From Rhizobium sp. L1K21 (GTDB lineage Bacteria > Pseudomonadota > Alphaproteobacteria > Rhizobiales > Rhizobiaceae), in NCBI RefSeq assembly GCF_024055895.1, contig NZ_JAMXLE010000001.1:620001-684000 (forward strand): a stretch of 64,000 nt of DNA. Direction: 5' to 3'. Each line of letters starts with the position of its first letter. Position 1 is the first letter of the stretch. Positions 16,895 to 25,600 of the stretch are shown here, piece after piece. Both the position numbers and the translations under genes were made by a program. Below the pieces are notes generated by a model. It worked only from the letters and a program-made list of their open reading frames with translations, had not been told where the DNA came from and did no database searches.

Positions 16895-19332
16895 GATGGG
16901 GTCTCCATATTGGTGAGGTTGGGAATGAGGTCTGCTGCCCAGCCGATATCGCGTGTACGCAGCCAGGCTTCCGTGAGTTGCTCACGGCCGTGTTCGGCGA
17001 GAAGTTTTGCCAGGGCGGCGTGATCAGCTTTCGATGAGGCACCGCAGAAGGCGAGCGCGACTTCACCGAGCGCGAGTTCGAACAGGCGGTTGCCGGCGCG
17101 GGACTGGCAGTAATAATCGCGCTTCGGCGTCGCGCGGGCGAGGATCTCGATCTGCCGGTCGTTGAGGCCGAAGCGCCTGTAGATCGCGGTGATCTGCGGT
17201 TCAATGGCGCGCTCGTTCGGCAGCAAAACCCTTGTCTGGCAGCTCTCGATGATCGCGGGCGCGATCGGGGAATTGTCGATGTCGGAGAGCGACTGCGTGG
17301 CGAAGACCACGGAAGCGTTCTTCTTGCGGAGCGTCTTCAGCCATTCGCGAAGTTGGCCGGCGAAACCTTCGTCGTCGAGCGCTAGCCAGCCCTCGTCGAT
17401 GATCAAAAGGGTCGGTCGCCCATCGAGTTGCGCCTCGATACGATGAAAGAGATAGGCGAGGACGGCGGGCGCCGCACCGGTTCCGATCAGGTCCTCGGTC
17501 TCGAAAGCCTGGACCGGCGCATGGCCGAGGTGTTCGCTCTCCGCGTCGAGCAGACGGCCATAGGGACCGCCAACGCAATAGGGCTGGAGGGCGCGCTTCA
17601 GGTCCTGCGACTGCAACAGGACCGAGAGTCCCGTCATGCTGCGCTCTTCGACAGGAGCGGAGGCGAACGAGGTGAGCGCGGCCCAGAGATGCTCGCGGGC
17701 CTGGGGATCGATCGTCACGCCCTCCCGGCGCAGGATGTTGGCGATCCAGTCGCCGGCCCACGCGCGTTCGGGAACATCGTGGATGCGCGCCAGCGGCTGC
17801 AGGGCAACACTGTCCTCGATGCCATCCGTCAATCCGCCACCGAGATCGTGCCAGTCGCCGCCCATGGCAAGCGTGGCGATCCTGATCGATCCCCCGAAAT
17901 CGAAGGCGAAGATCTGGGCCTGCGCGTAGCGGCGGAACTGCAGCGCCATCAGTGCCAGCAATACGGATTTCCCGGCGCCGGTCGGGCCGACCACCATGGT
18001 GTGACCGACATCGCCGACATGAAGGGAAAACCGGAACGGGGTCGAGCCTTCGGTCTTGCCGAAGAGCAGAGGGGGCGCCGCAAGATGCTCGTCCCGTTCC
18101 GGCCCCGCCCACACCGCCGAGAGCGGGATCATGTGGGCAAGGTTCAAAGTGGAGATTGGCGGTTGCCGGACATTGGCGTAGGCATGGCCGGGAAGGCTGC
18201 CGAGCCATGCTTCCACCGCATTGACGGTTTCCGGCATTGCCGTGAAGTCGCGCCCCTGGATCACCTTCTCGGCGAGCCGCAGTTTCTCGTCGGCAATGCG
18301 CGGATCCTTGTCCCACACCGTCAGCGTCGCGGTCACATAGGCCTGTCCGGCGACGTCCGCGCCGAGTTCCTGCAAGGCCTCGTCGGCGTCCGCGGCCTTG
18401 TTCGCGGCGTCGGTGTCGACCAGCACGGAGGCCTCGTTCGTCATCACCTCCTTGAGGATGGCGGCGATCGACTTGCGCTTGGCGAACCATTGGCGGCGGA
18501 TACGCGTGAGAAGCCGGGTGGCATCGACCTTGTCGAGCAGGATGGCACGGGTCGACCAGCGACAGGGGAAGGCGAGCCGGTTGAGTTCGTCGAGAATGCC
18601 TGGTGTCGTCTCGCTCGGGAAACCGACGACGGTCAGAACGCGCAGATGGGCGTCTCCCAGCATTGGCTCGAGGCCGCCGGTGAGCGGCTGATCGGAGAGC
18701 AGTGCGTCGAGATAGATCGGGGTTTCGGGCACACGGACGCGGTGCCGATTGGTTGATACCGTCGCATGCAGATAGGTCAGGGTCTCGGCGTCATCAAGCC
18801 AGGTGCATTCGGGCATGAAGCCGTCGAGCAGCGCCAGAACGCGCGCTGTTTGGTCGATGAAATCCAGAAGCTGCTCGCGGGCATTGGCATCGCCACCCCG
18901 TTCTCGGCCCTCATAGAGGAACCGTTCCGAGCGTGATGCATCTTCCACCGGCGGGAGATAGAGAAAGGTCAGGTAGTAGCGCGACTCATAGTGTCCGCCT
19001 TCCTCTTCGAACATCGCCCTGCGCTCGGCATCGACGAGTGCCGATGCCGGGTCGGGAAAGGTGCTTTCCGGATAATCGCGGGCGGGCGTGCGCATGGCCT
19101 CGACGAAGATCGCCCAGCCGGAACCGAGGCGGCGGAAGGCGTTGTTCAGCCGTCGCGCGACCGCGACCAGTTCGGCCTGAACGGCGCTGTCAAGATCAGG
19201 TCCCCGGAACCGGGCGGTGCGCTGGAACGAGCCATCCTTGTTGAGGACGACGCCTTCGCCGACCAATGCCGCCCAGGGGAGGTAGTCGGCGAGCCGGGTG
19301 GAGGTGCGGCGATATTCGGTGAGATTCATCAT
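16891..19332 (-). CDS. trbE: TrbE, VirB4-like conjugation ATPase
   Basis: The 813-residue motor ATPase of the mating-pair apparatus. Walker A is VVGPTGAGKSVLLAL (roughly residue 445) and Walker B is LLIIDEGWLALDD; the C-terminal RecA-like part also has the family's FATQSLSD. The start is taken at 19332 (MMNLTEYRRTSTRLADYLPW, the normal TrbE beginning); an upstream in-frame ATG at 19446 lies inside trbD. Full length and apparently intact. Confidence 0.96.
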   Translation of the reverse strand: MMNLTEYRRTSTRLADYLPWAALVGEGVVLNKDGSFQRTARFRGPDLDSAVQAELVAVARRLNNAFRRLGSGWAIFVEAMRTPARDYPESTFPDPASALVDAERRAMFEEEGGHYESRYYLTFLYLPPVEDASRSERFLYEGRERGGDANAREQLLDFIDQTARVLALLDGFMPECTWLDDAETLTYLHATVSTNRHRVRVPETPIYLDALLSDQPLTGGLEPMLGDAHLRVLTVVGFPSETTPGILDELNRLAFPCRWSTRAILLDKVDATRLLTRIRRQWFAKRKSIAAILKEVMTNEASVLVDTDAANKAADADEALQELGADVAGQAYVTATLTVWDKDPRIADEKLRLAEKVIQGRDFTAMPETVNAVEAWLGSLPGHAYANVRQPPISTLNLAHMIPLSAVWAGPERDEHLAAPPLLFGKTEGSTPFRFSLHVGDVGHTMVVGPTGAGKSVLLALMALQFRRYAQAQIFAFDFGGSIRIATLAMGGDWHDLGGGLTDGIEDSVALQPLARIHDVPERAWAGDWIANILRREGVTIDPQAREHLWAALTSFASAPVEERSMTGLSVLLQSQDLKRALQPYCVGGPYGRLLDAESEHLGHAPVQAFETEDLIGTGAAPAVLAYLFHRIEAQLDGRPTLLIIDEGWLALDDEGFAGQLREWLKTLRKKNASVVFATQSLSDIDNSPIAPAIIESCQTRVLLPNERAIEPQITAIYRRFGLNDRQIEILARATPKRDYYCQSRAGNRLFELALGEVALAFCGASSKADHAALAKLLAEHGREQLTEAWLRTRDIGWAADLIPNLTNMETPS

Positions 19333-19340
19333 GGGGATTG

Positions 19341-19601
19341 TCAGACGCTCAGATGGGAGGGAATGCGCAGATGCCGTCGGCCGACATCGGCGAAAAGCGG
19401 ATCGCGCCTCGCGGCCCAAATGGCGGCGGCGTGTCCGACAGCCCAAAGGATGAGTCCGATCAGCCAGAGGCGCAGACCGAGGCCGAGCGCGGCGGCAAGC
19501 GTGCCGTTCAAAATCGCGATCGCACGTGGCGCACCGCCGAGGAGAATGTGCTCGGTCAGGGCACGGTGGACAGGGACGATGAAGCCAGGAACGCCACTCA
19601 T
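19341..19601 (-). CDS. trbD: TrbD, VirB3-like protein
   Basis: An 86-residue inner-membrane protein with two hydrophobic segments (AIAILNGTLAAALGLGL and WLIGLILWAVGHAAAIWAA), the TrbD/VirB3 pattern, and the common start VPGFIVPVHRALTE. It assists TrbE and pilus assembly. It overlaps trbC by one base and ends 8 bp before trbE. Confidence 0.94.
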   Translation of the reverse strand: MSGVPGFIVPVHRALTEHILLGGAPRAIAILNGTLAAALGLGLRLWLIGLILWAVGHAAAIWAARRDPLFADVGRRHLRIPSHLSV

Positions 19602-19933
19602 CAGATGAGCGCCCCGCCGCCGAAGGAGAAGAAGGACAGGAAGAAGCTCGATGCGGCGAAGGCGATCGACAGGCCGAAGACGATCTGGATCAGACGACGG
19701 AAGCCGCCGGAGGTATCACCGAAGGCGAGCGTCAGACCGGTGACGATAATGATGATCACCGCGATGATCTTGGCGACCGGTCCCTCGATGGATTCGAGGA
19801 TGGACTGGAGCGGCGCTTCCCAGGGCATGGATGAACCAGCGGCGTGGGCGGCAGGCGCCATCATCACGGTGATGGCGAGTGTCGAAACGGCGATGGCGAT
19901 CTGGCGGCGAGGGCGGGAGACGGGACGGATCAT
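19601..19933 (-). CDS. trbC: TrbC, pilin precursor (VirB2-like)
   Basis: A 110-residue pilin precursor. A long signal sequence ends near AHAAG (residues about 28-34), followed by two hydrophobic helices (AKIIAVIIIIVTGLTLAFG and VFGLSIAFAASSFFLSF). It would be processed, possibly cyclised by the TraF peptidase encoded at 28397. It overlaps trbB by 4 bp. Confidence 0.95.
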   Translation of the reverse strand: MIRPVSRPRRQIAIAVSTLAITVMMAPAAHAAGSSMPWEAPLQSILESIEGPVAKIIAVIIIIVTGLTLAFGDTSGGFRRLIQIVFGLSIAFAASSFFLSFFSFGGGALI

Positions 19934-20913
19934 GCGGTGGTTCCTTCCGGGGTTTGGGTGACTGCTGTGAGGTGGTAATCGCCGCCGGGTGTGAGGCCGG
20001 TAACGGCGGAGAGTTCAGCGAGACGGCGTTCGGAACCGCGGCCCGAGAGGACGGCGACGAGATCGATGGTCTCGGCGATCAGCGCGCGGGGAACCGTGAC
20101 GACGATTTCCTGGATCAGTTGTTCAAGCCGGCGCAGCGCCCCGATGGCCGTTCCGGCATGGATTGTGCCAATGCCGCCCGGATGCCCGGTGCCCCAGGCC
20201 TTCAGGAGGTCGAGTGCTTCGGGACCGCGCACCTCGCCGATGGGTATGCGGTCGGGGCGGAGGCGAAGCGACGAGCGGACGAGATCGGAGAGCGTGGCGA
20301 CGCCATCCTTGGTGCGCATGGCGATGAGGTTGGGCGCGGCGCATTGCAGTTCCCGCGTGTCCTCGATGATGACGACGCGATCGGCGCTCTTCGCCACTTC
20401 GGCGAGTAGCGCGTTGGTCAGTGTGGTCTTGCCGGTCGAGGTGCCGCCGGCGACAAGGATGTTCTTTCGACTGGCGACCGCCGTGCGAAGGGCATCGGCC
20501 TGGCCAACGTCCATGATGCCGCCGGCGACGTAGTCGTCGAGCGAGAAGACGGCGATGGCGGGCTTGCGGATGGCGAAGGTCGGGGCTGTGACAACGGGCG
20601 GCAGCAGGCCCTCGAAACGCTCTCCTGTTTCCGGTAGTTCCGCCGAAACACGCGGGCTTCCGGCATGAACCTCGGCGCCGACATGGTGCGCGACGAGCCG
20701 GATGATCCGCTCGCCGTCGGCGGGGACGACCAGTGCACCGGTGTCCGAAAGTCCGTCGGACAGCCGATCGATCCAGAGCCGTCCGTCCGGATTAAGCATC
20801 ACCTCGACGATGCCGGGCTCTTCGAGGAAGCGCGCGATGGTCGGCCCGAGCGCGGTGCGCAGCATGCGTGCGCCGCGCGAGGATGTTTCCGATTTGTGAA
20901 AGGTCGCCGACAT
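19930..20913 (-). CDS. trbB: TrbB, VirB11-like conjugation ATPase
   Basis: A 327-residue hexameric secretion ATPase. Walker A is [17 protein letters not shown], followed by the Asp box [16 protein letters not shown] and the His box [14 protein letters not shown]. It energises pilus assembly and substrate transfer. The start at 20913 has GGGGGCGAG before it. A 175-bp gap upstream, before the CopG-like gene, may hold a second promoter for the trb operon. Confidence 0.96.
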   Translation of the reverse strand: MSATFHKSETSSRGARMLRTALGPTIARFLEEPGIVEVMLNPDGRLWIDRLSDGLSDTGALVVPADGERIIRLVAHHVGAEVHAGSPRVSAELPETGERFEGLLPPVVTAPTFAIRKPAIAVFSLDDYVAGGIMDVGQADALRTAVASRKNILVAGGTSTGKTTLTNALLAEVAKSADRVVIIEDTRELQCAAPNLIAMRTKDGVATLSDLVRSSLRLRPDRIPIGEVRGPEALDLLKAWGTGHPGGIGTIHAGTAIGALRRLEQLIQEIVVTVPRALIAETIDLVAVLSGRGSERRLAELSAVTGLTPGGDYHLTAVTQTPEGTTA

Positions 20914-21088
20914 CTCGCCCCCGATTTTGGTTGGGATCGCGACGGCGATCCCGGTTCGGGGATGAGTAAGAGAGGCAGAAAATGGCCTCGCGCAACAGCT
21001 TCAAGGGCGTAGTAGGGGCGTGGCGTGAAAAGACAGGGAAACGGCGAGACAGCGATGCGCACTCCTTCGTGTCGCGGTGCAGCTAAAC

Positions 21089-21529
21089 CTATTCCGGCAT
21101 GTCGTGAGGCGGAGCCTGTGCTTCCGAGACGTCCACATCATTCGGTATTTCCCTCAAGAAGCTCTGGCCCTTTTGCAACCGTCGGCCAAGCGTCTCGACA
21201 AAGCCTTCGAAACGTTCGCGGCCCTTGATCTGAGCGGATGATTTTGCGTCTTCGGGAAGTGGTGGCGTGATCGTGAGCCAGAAGCGGATAAAGAGCGCCA
21301 ATGTCTCCGCACTGATGCCGATGTCCCGTTCCAACCGCTGGACCTGTCGTGTGAGCCGGTCGAGCCTGCGTGTGAAAGCTGCCTCCATCCGATCGGATCC
21401 ATCGGGAGAGAGAAACGACGCCACGGCCGCCTCAACGATCGCGGAACGGGACAGGCCCTTGCGGTAAGCGAGATCGGCGATCTGCTTCAGCATCTCTGGC
21501 GGGAAATAGACATTCATCCGGCTGCGCAT
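21089..21529 (-). CDS. CopG/RHH-type DNA-binding protein next to traG
   Basis: A 146-residue protein with a ribbon-helix-helix N-terminus (MNVYFPPEMLKQIADLAYRKGLSRSAIVEAAVASFL) and a helical C-terminal part of unknown role. CopG-like genes stand between traG and trbB in many elements of this family, where they are expected to control transfer-gene expression or act at the relaxosome. It lies 10 bp downstream of traG and is co-transcribed with it. Confidence 0.85.
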   Translation of the reverse strand: MRSRMNVYFPPEMLKQIADLAYRKGLSRSAIVEAAVASFLSPDGSDRMEAAFTRRLDRLTRQVQRLERDIGISAETLALFIRFWLTITPPLPEDAKSSAQIKGRERFEGFVETLGRRLQKGQSFLREIPNDVDVSEAQAPPHDMPE

Positions 21530-21539
21530 GATCGACTCC

Positions 21540-23525
21540 TCATAAATCTATGCCGTCATTGGGATCCAAGGTTGCCTGGCGGGCGATTTGACGGCTCTGC
21601 CGACGAAATGTCCGGGCCTGTTTCGCTGGCTCGTCGGCGTCGTCCTCGAGCATGTCGAATTCCGTTGATGGCGTCGGCTCCTCGGACTGCAATACGATCT
21701 CCTCATGCTCGGGGAGGTCTGGCTCACGTCGGATACCGCCATCAACGGCATCTTCGGCTTCATGTTGATCCTCGGAGACTGGACTTCCGGGCACGCCGAC
21801 AATACGAGCTGTCCAGCAATCATCGTTTACGTGTGGTTCGAATCTTGCCGGATCAGGTGGGGGCATGATCCTTTCGGTAAATCTTGGATCTTCGTAGTAG
21901 CGCGCTTTCTTCGCCCGGATCGGCGGCAGTCCGGCGAACATGACGATTTCTTCATCCGCCGGTAGTTGCATTACTTCGCCAGGCGTGAGCAATTGCCTTG
22001 CTGTCTCCTGCCGCGAAACCATCAGATGCCCGAGCCAGGGTGCGAGCCTATGGCCGGCATAGTTCTTCATGACCCTCATTTCGGTCGCCGAACCGAGCGC
22101 GTCCGAAACCCGTTTCGCGGTGCGCTCGTCATTGGTGGCAAAACTCACGCGAACATGGCAATTATCGAGGATCGCATTGTTTGGACCATAGGCTTTCTCG
22201 ATCTGGTTGAGAGATTGCGCGATGAGAAAGGCCTTGAGTCCATAGCCCGCCATGAAGGCGAGGGCACTCTCGAAGAAATCCAGCCGACCGAGTGCCGGGA
22301 ATTCGTCCAGCATCAGCAACACGCGCTGGCGCCGGTTCGTTGCTTGCAGATCTTCCGTCAGTCGGCGTCCGATCTGGTTCAGCACCAATCGTATGAGAGG
22401 TTTGGTGCGCGATATGTCCGAGGGTGGCACGACGAGATAGAGGGTGACCGGCTGTTCTCCGTCGATCAGATCGGCGATGCGCCAGTCGCACTGCCGGGTC
22501 ACCCGTGCGACGACGGGATCGCGGTAGAGCCCGAGGAACGACATGGCGGTGGAGAGAACGCCGGAGCGTTCGTTGTCAGCCTTGTTCAGAAGTTCCCGTG
22601 CTGCGGACGCGACAACCGGATGGGGACCCTTGTCGCCCAGATGCGGTGTTGTCATCATTGCCTTGAGCGTAGCCTCGATCGGCCGCTTCGGATCGGAGAG
22701 GAACGCGGCGACGCCCGCGAGTGTCTTGTCCAGTTCGGCATAAAGGACATGCAGGATGGTGCCGACCAGAAGCGAGTGGCCGGTCTTTTCCCAATGACTG
22801 CGTCGTTCGAGCGACCCCTCGGGATCGACGAGAATGTCGGCGACGTTCTGCACGTCACGCACCTCCCAGTCACCGCGGCGGACTTCGAGCAGGGGATTGT
22901 AGGGGGACGATTTTGGGTCGGTCGGATCGAAGAGCAGCACGCGGCCGTGTTTGGCGCGAAAGCCGGCGGTCAGATCCCAGTTCTCGCCTTTGATGTCGTG
23001 GACGATGGCTGAGCCGGGCCAGGTCAGGAGCGAGGGAACCACTAGGCCGACGCCTTTGCCCGACCGCGTTGGTGCAAAGCAAAGCACATGCTCCGGTCCG
23101 TTATGACGCAGGTAGTGTTCCTCGAAATTGCCGAGGACGACGCCATCCGATCCAAGCAAGCCGCTCTTGGCAATTTCCTGCGGTTCGGCCCAACGTGCGG
23201 AACCGTAGGTAATGACGTCTTTGGCTTCCCGCGCGCGCCAAACCGACATCGTGATGGCCACGCCGATCGACATAAATCCTCCCGAAGCTGCAATGATTGC
23301 CCCCTCGACGAAGATCGGAGGAGCGTAGGCCTCATAAGAATACCACCACCAGAAGAAGGCTGGCGGATAGTAGAAGGGGAAATCCGCCAGATTGAACCAC
23401 GGCATTCCAAGCTGCGGCTGGAAACCAAGCCGCCAGGCAACCCATTCCGTCGCGCCCCACGTGGTTGTGAGGACGATCAGGAAGACAACGGCAATCTGGC
23501 CCCAGAGGATTTTGGTTGCGGACAT
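21540..23525 (-). CDS. traG: TraG, type IV coupling protein (VirD4-like)
   Basis: A 661-residue coupling ATPase that hands the relaxase-DNA complex to the mating channel. Two N-terminal membrane helices (ILWGQIAVVFLIVLTTTWG and a second near residue 75) precede the ATPase domain, with Walker A CFAPTRSGKGVGLVVP and Walker B LLMLDEFPALGRLDF. The acidic C-terminal tail (for example LPEHEEIVLQSEEPT) is typical of relaxase docking. Full length. Confidence 0.96.
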   Translation of the reverse strand: MSATKILWGQIAVVFLIVLTTTWGATEWVAWRLGFQPQLGMPWFNLADFPFYYPPAFFWWWYSYEAYAPPIFVEGAIIAASGGFMSIGVAITMSVWRAREAKDVITYGSARWAEPQEIAKSGLLGSDGVVLGNFEEHYLRHNGPEHVLCFAPTRSGKGVGLVVPSLLTWPGSAIVHDIKGENWDLTAGFRAKHGRVLLFDPTDPKSSPYNPLLEVRRGDWEVRDVQNVADILVDPEGSLERRSHWEKTGHSLLVGTILHVLYAELDKTLAGVAAFLSDPKRPIEATLKAMMTTPHLGDKGPHPVVASAARELLNKADNERSGVLSTAMSFLGLYRDPVVARVTRQCDWRIADLIDGEQPVTLYLVVPPSDISRTKPLIRLVLNQIGRRLTEDLQATNRRQRVLLMLDEFPALGRLDFFESALAFMAGYGLKAFLIAQSLNQIEKAYGPNNAILDNCHVRVSFATNDERTAKRVSDALGSATEMRVMKNYAGHRLAPWLGHLMVSRQETARQLLTPGEVMQLPADEEIVMFAGLPPIRAKKARYYEDPRFTERIMPPPDPARFEPHVNDDCWTARIVGVPGSPVSEDQHEAEDAVDGGIRREPDLPEHEEIVLQSEEPTPSTEFDMLEDDADEPAKQARTFRRQSRQIARQATLDPNDGIDL

Positions 23526-23905
23526 TCGGCCACAAACGCCTCTGGCAGTTTAGTTATCAAGTGCCGTTGTGAGGTAATTGAGTAAACGGTTACAGTTGAG
23601 CGTAAAAAGGACGATCAGCCCCACTTGATCGATTGAATAGCGCCGTTGAATTACCACCTAATCAGGGGCGTCGCTCTATTTTGGCAAAGCGCGCAACGGT
23701 TCAAGGCATTTTCCTAAGCAGTCGATATAGTTGAAATAGATGACATTTCCAGCAATGGAGTGGGCGAGTTAAGGATTGTTTGTGAACGCCGATTGAGATG
23801 AGGCGAAAACTACGCTGAGGTTTAACGAGAGCATCTCCTAGTTGTTTTTTGTTGACGACGAGAATGGTTAATGTTTGATTACTAGCAGTTGCAAGAGGAA
23901 GACAT
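23526..23905. other. Non-coding stretch and cassette boundary
   Basis: Between traG and the plus-strand gene at 23906 I see no gene. The first part must carry the traG promoter on the minus strand. Base composition drops from GC-rich to AT-rich at roughly 23.58 kb, which marks the left edge of inserted DNA. The plus-strand gene has a GAGGAAGA Shine-Dalgarno-like sequence at 23895-23902, very close to its ATG. Confidence 0.5.
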
Positions 23906-24256
23906 ATGTACGAAGTAGACAAAGATGAAGCGGTGTTCGCCATCCTCGAAAGAGATACCGGCACGTCCACAAAAAAAAGCACTGCAGATGTCAATGAACT
24001 GGACGTCCTTTTGGACAGAATTGCAAAGGTAAAAAACCTTCACAAGGCTGACATTGTCACGGTGAAGTGGGGCAAGAACCACCGTGTTGAAATTGATAAC
24101 GACATTTGTGTTATAGATTTTAATGCAGCGGGGCAAAAGCGAATTGCCAAATGCCACTTCTTTGCGAAAAAACCAGGAACGCAAAAAGATGGTGATCTCT
24201 TCAAGCTAACGGTGACTAACGGTAAAATAACTGAAGAAAGAATCCGTATCGCGTGA
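23906..24256 (+). CDS. Hypothetical protein of an AT-rich two-gene cassette
   Basis: A 116-residue soluble protein that I do not recognise. It is rich in lysine and charged residues; the second half (DLFKLTVTNGKITEERIRIA) looks like beta strands of a small domain. Its base composition is far more AT-rich than the conjugation genes on both sides, so it was acquired separately. Its stop overlaps the start of the next gene (GTGA), so the two are translated together and probably work together. Confidence 0.7.
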   Translation: MYEVDKDEAVFAILERDTGTSTKKSTADVNELDVLLDRIAKVKNLHKADIVTVKWGKNHRVEIDNDICVIDFNAAGQKRIAKCHFFAKKPGTQKDGDLFKLTVTNGKITEERIRIA

Positions 24257-24867
24257 GCAGATTTGAGATTTGGACTCTGGCTTTATATGGAATTCAGGCA
24301 GGCGCTGCTGTTGCAACGCTTGTGGTAGCTTTGGCAGCTTTGACCACTTGGAAGCGCCAAATTGATTATGCCACTAGAAGTGAGGTGGTAATTCGAACTC
24401 AAAAGCTTCTAACAAAATCACTTGATGTTCTGAGCGAAGCGCGCGACGCCGATTTTTTTACTTTCCTTGATGAAAGGTGCAAAGCCGGTTATTTCGTCAA
24501 TGAAGACGACGAGCCATTTTTTTGGGCTATTTACAGCACCTATTATATTCTGAACGAGGCTTCAATCGTATTTGGAAATTTGGATCAAGCCACGAGTGAG
24601 CTTGAATTTCTATGTGGAGTTGATATTTCCACTGAAGTCAGAGAACTGAAATCTATTAGACACAAATTGATGACAGCTTCGCTGAAAGCTGCGAGGTTAC
24701 GTTTCAGGGCCACCAGCCTGTCCGAGGTTGAAACAGACGAGTTGGAAATGCATCAGGCCATCATATTCTCCAGTCCCAGCGATAATTTTGGATGTGATAT
24801 GGAGCGTCTCTCAAATGAGATTTCCCGAAAGCTCAGGTCGGCTTTTATTCGGCCCTTGGCTAAATAA
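24253..24867 (+). CDS. Hypothetical membrane-anchored protein, partner of the preceding gene
   Basis: A 204-residue protein with one transmembrane helix at about residues 10-31 (LYGIQAGAAVATLVVALAALTTW), followed by a mostly helical cytoplasmic domain. The layout resembles the DUF4760-type proteins, but I cannot confirm this. It starts with GTG within the stop of the upstream gene. As a tightly coupled soluble/membrane pair inserted between traG and the relaxase gene, it could be a small defence or exclusion module; that is speculation from context. Confidence 0.68.
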   Translation: MSRFEIWTLALYGIQAGAAVATLVVALAALTTWKRQIDYATRSEVVIRTQKLLTKSLDVLSEARDADFFTFLDERCKAGYFVNEDDEPFFWAIYSTYYILNEASIVFGNLDQATSELEFLCGVDISTEVRELKSIRHKLMTASLKAARLRFRATSLSEVETDELEMHQAIIFSSPSDNFGCDMERLSNEISRKLRSAFIRPLAK

Positions 24868-24879
24868 TAAATTATCTCA

Positions 24880-25551
24880 AATTTTGGCTGCAGCCCGGTC
24901 GCCTTGGTAAGGTTGACGCGGAAGCGGCGCAAGCCGCCCGCAAAGCCGTCCAACGGCACGGCCGCGATCGCGCAAGCCCCGAAGTGTGCGGCGATTTGGC
25001 GTAACCAGCATGGCAATCAGCTCTTCCGGCAGGATGGCCTCTTTCTGATGAGGCGGTGCTGCGTGGCTGTTGCGGATGCCGGCGAGAACGGTGGCGATAT
25101 GGCGGTCTTTGCGGTCGAACTGAAGCCCACGCTGGCTATAGTTCCAGGAAAGAGCCGACAAACGCCGCTCGATGGTCGAGGCAGATGTGTATCTGCGACC
25201 GGATGGTCCTCTGTCGGACGCGAGCGCGGTAATGTAAAGCCCCACCGTTTCAGGTTCAGGGGGTGGGGGAGATCACCCCTGGCGCCGCCACCATCCGACA
25301 AAATGCCTCCAGTCGGCGGCATATGCACGACGCGTATTGGCCGAAGACGAGGCCTCGACATAGGCGCGGCCGCGCTCGACCAACGGCGCGAGGCCTAGGG
25401 AGCCGCTGACCTATTTGCTGCTCGACACCCAGGAAACCGCCGAATGTTCAATTTCGTGTGGCTCGAGAGACGGAGCGGAATGCGGATTGATATCATTTTC
25501 GGGCATTTCCGCCGTGGTCGTCGGAGCTTTCGTAGCGGCATCTGTAAGCAT
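24880..25551 (-). pseudogene. Decayed tyrosine recombinase
   Basis: Pieces of a XerC/D-like site-specific recombinase can be read in order on the minus strand but in different frames. An N-terminal lead starts at the ATG at 25551 and stops at a TAG after ...WVSSSK. The core-binding domain follows (LVERGRAYVEASSSANTRRAYAADW is read past that TAG, here split: LVERGRAYVEASSS and ANTRRAYAADW) and ends in a TGA. Then come STIERRLSALSWNYSQRG and LAGIRNSHAAPPHQKEAIL in another frame, and finally GFAGGLRR in a third. The catalytic half is missing, cut off at the edge of the AT-rich cassette near 24.88 kb. It is non-functional. Confidence 0.8.
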
Positions 25552-25600
25552 CCGCGCGCGAGCTAGCGCCTCAAAAGCCAGCGTCTTCGAATGCTGAGTT

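Noticed and set aside
14692-18490. Several long frames opposite or alongside trbL and trbE (for example 17201-18490 minus, 17428-18756 plus)
   Set aside because: Arginine- and alanine-rich translations without motifs, in shadow of intact trb genes with perfect operon spacing.
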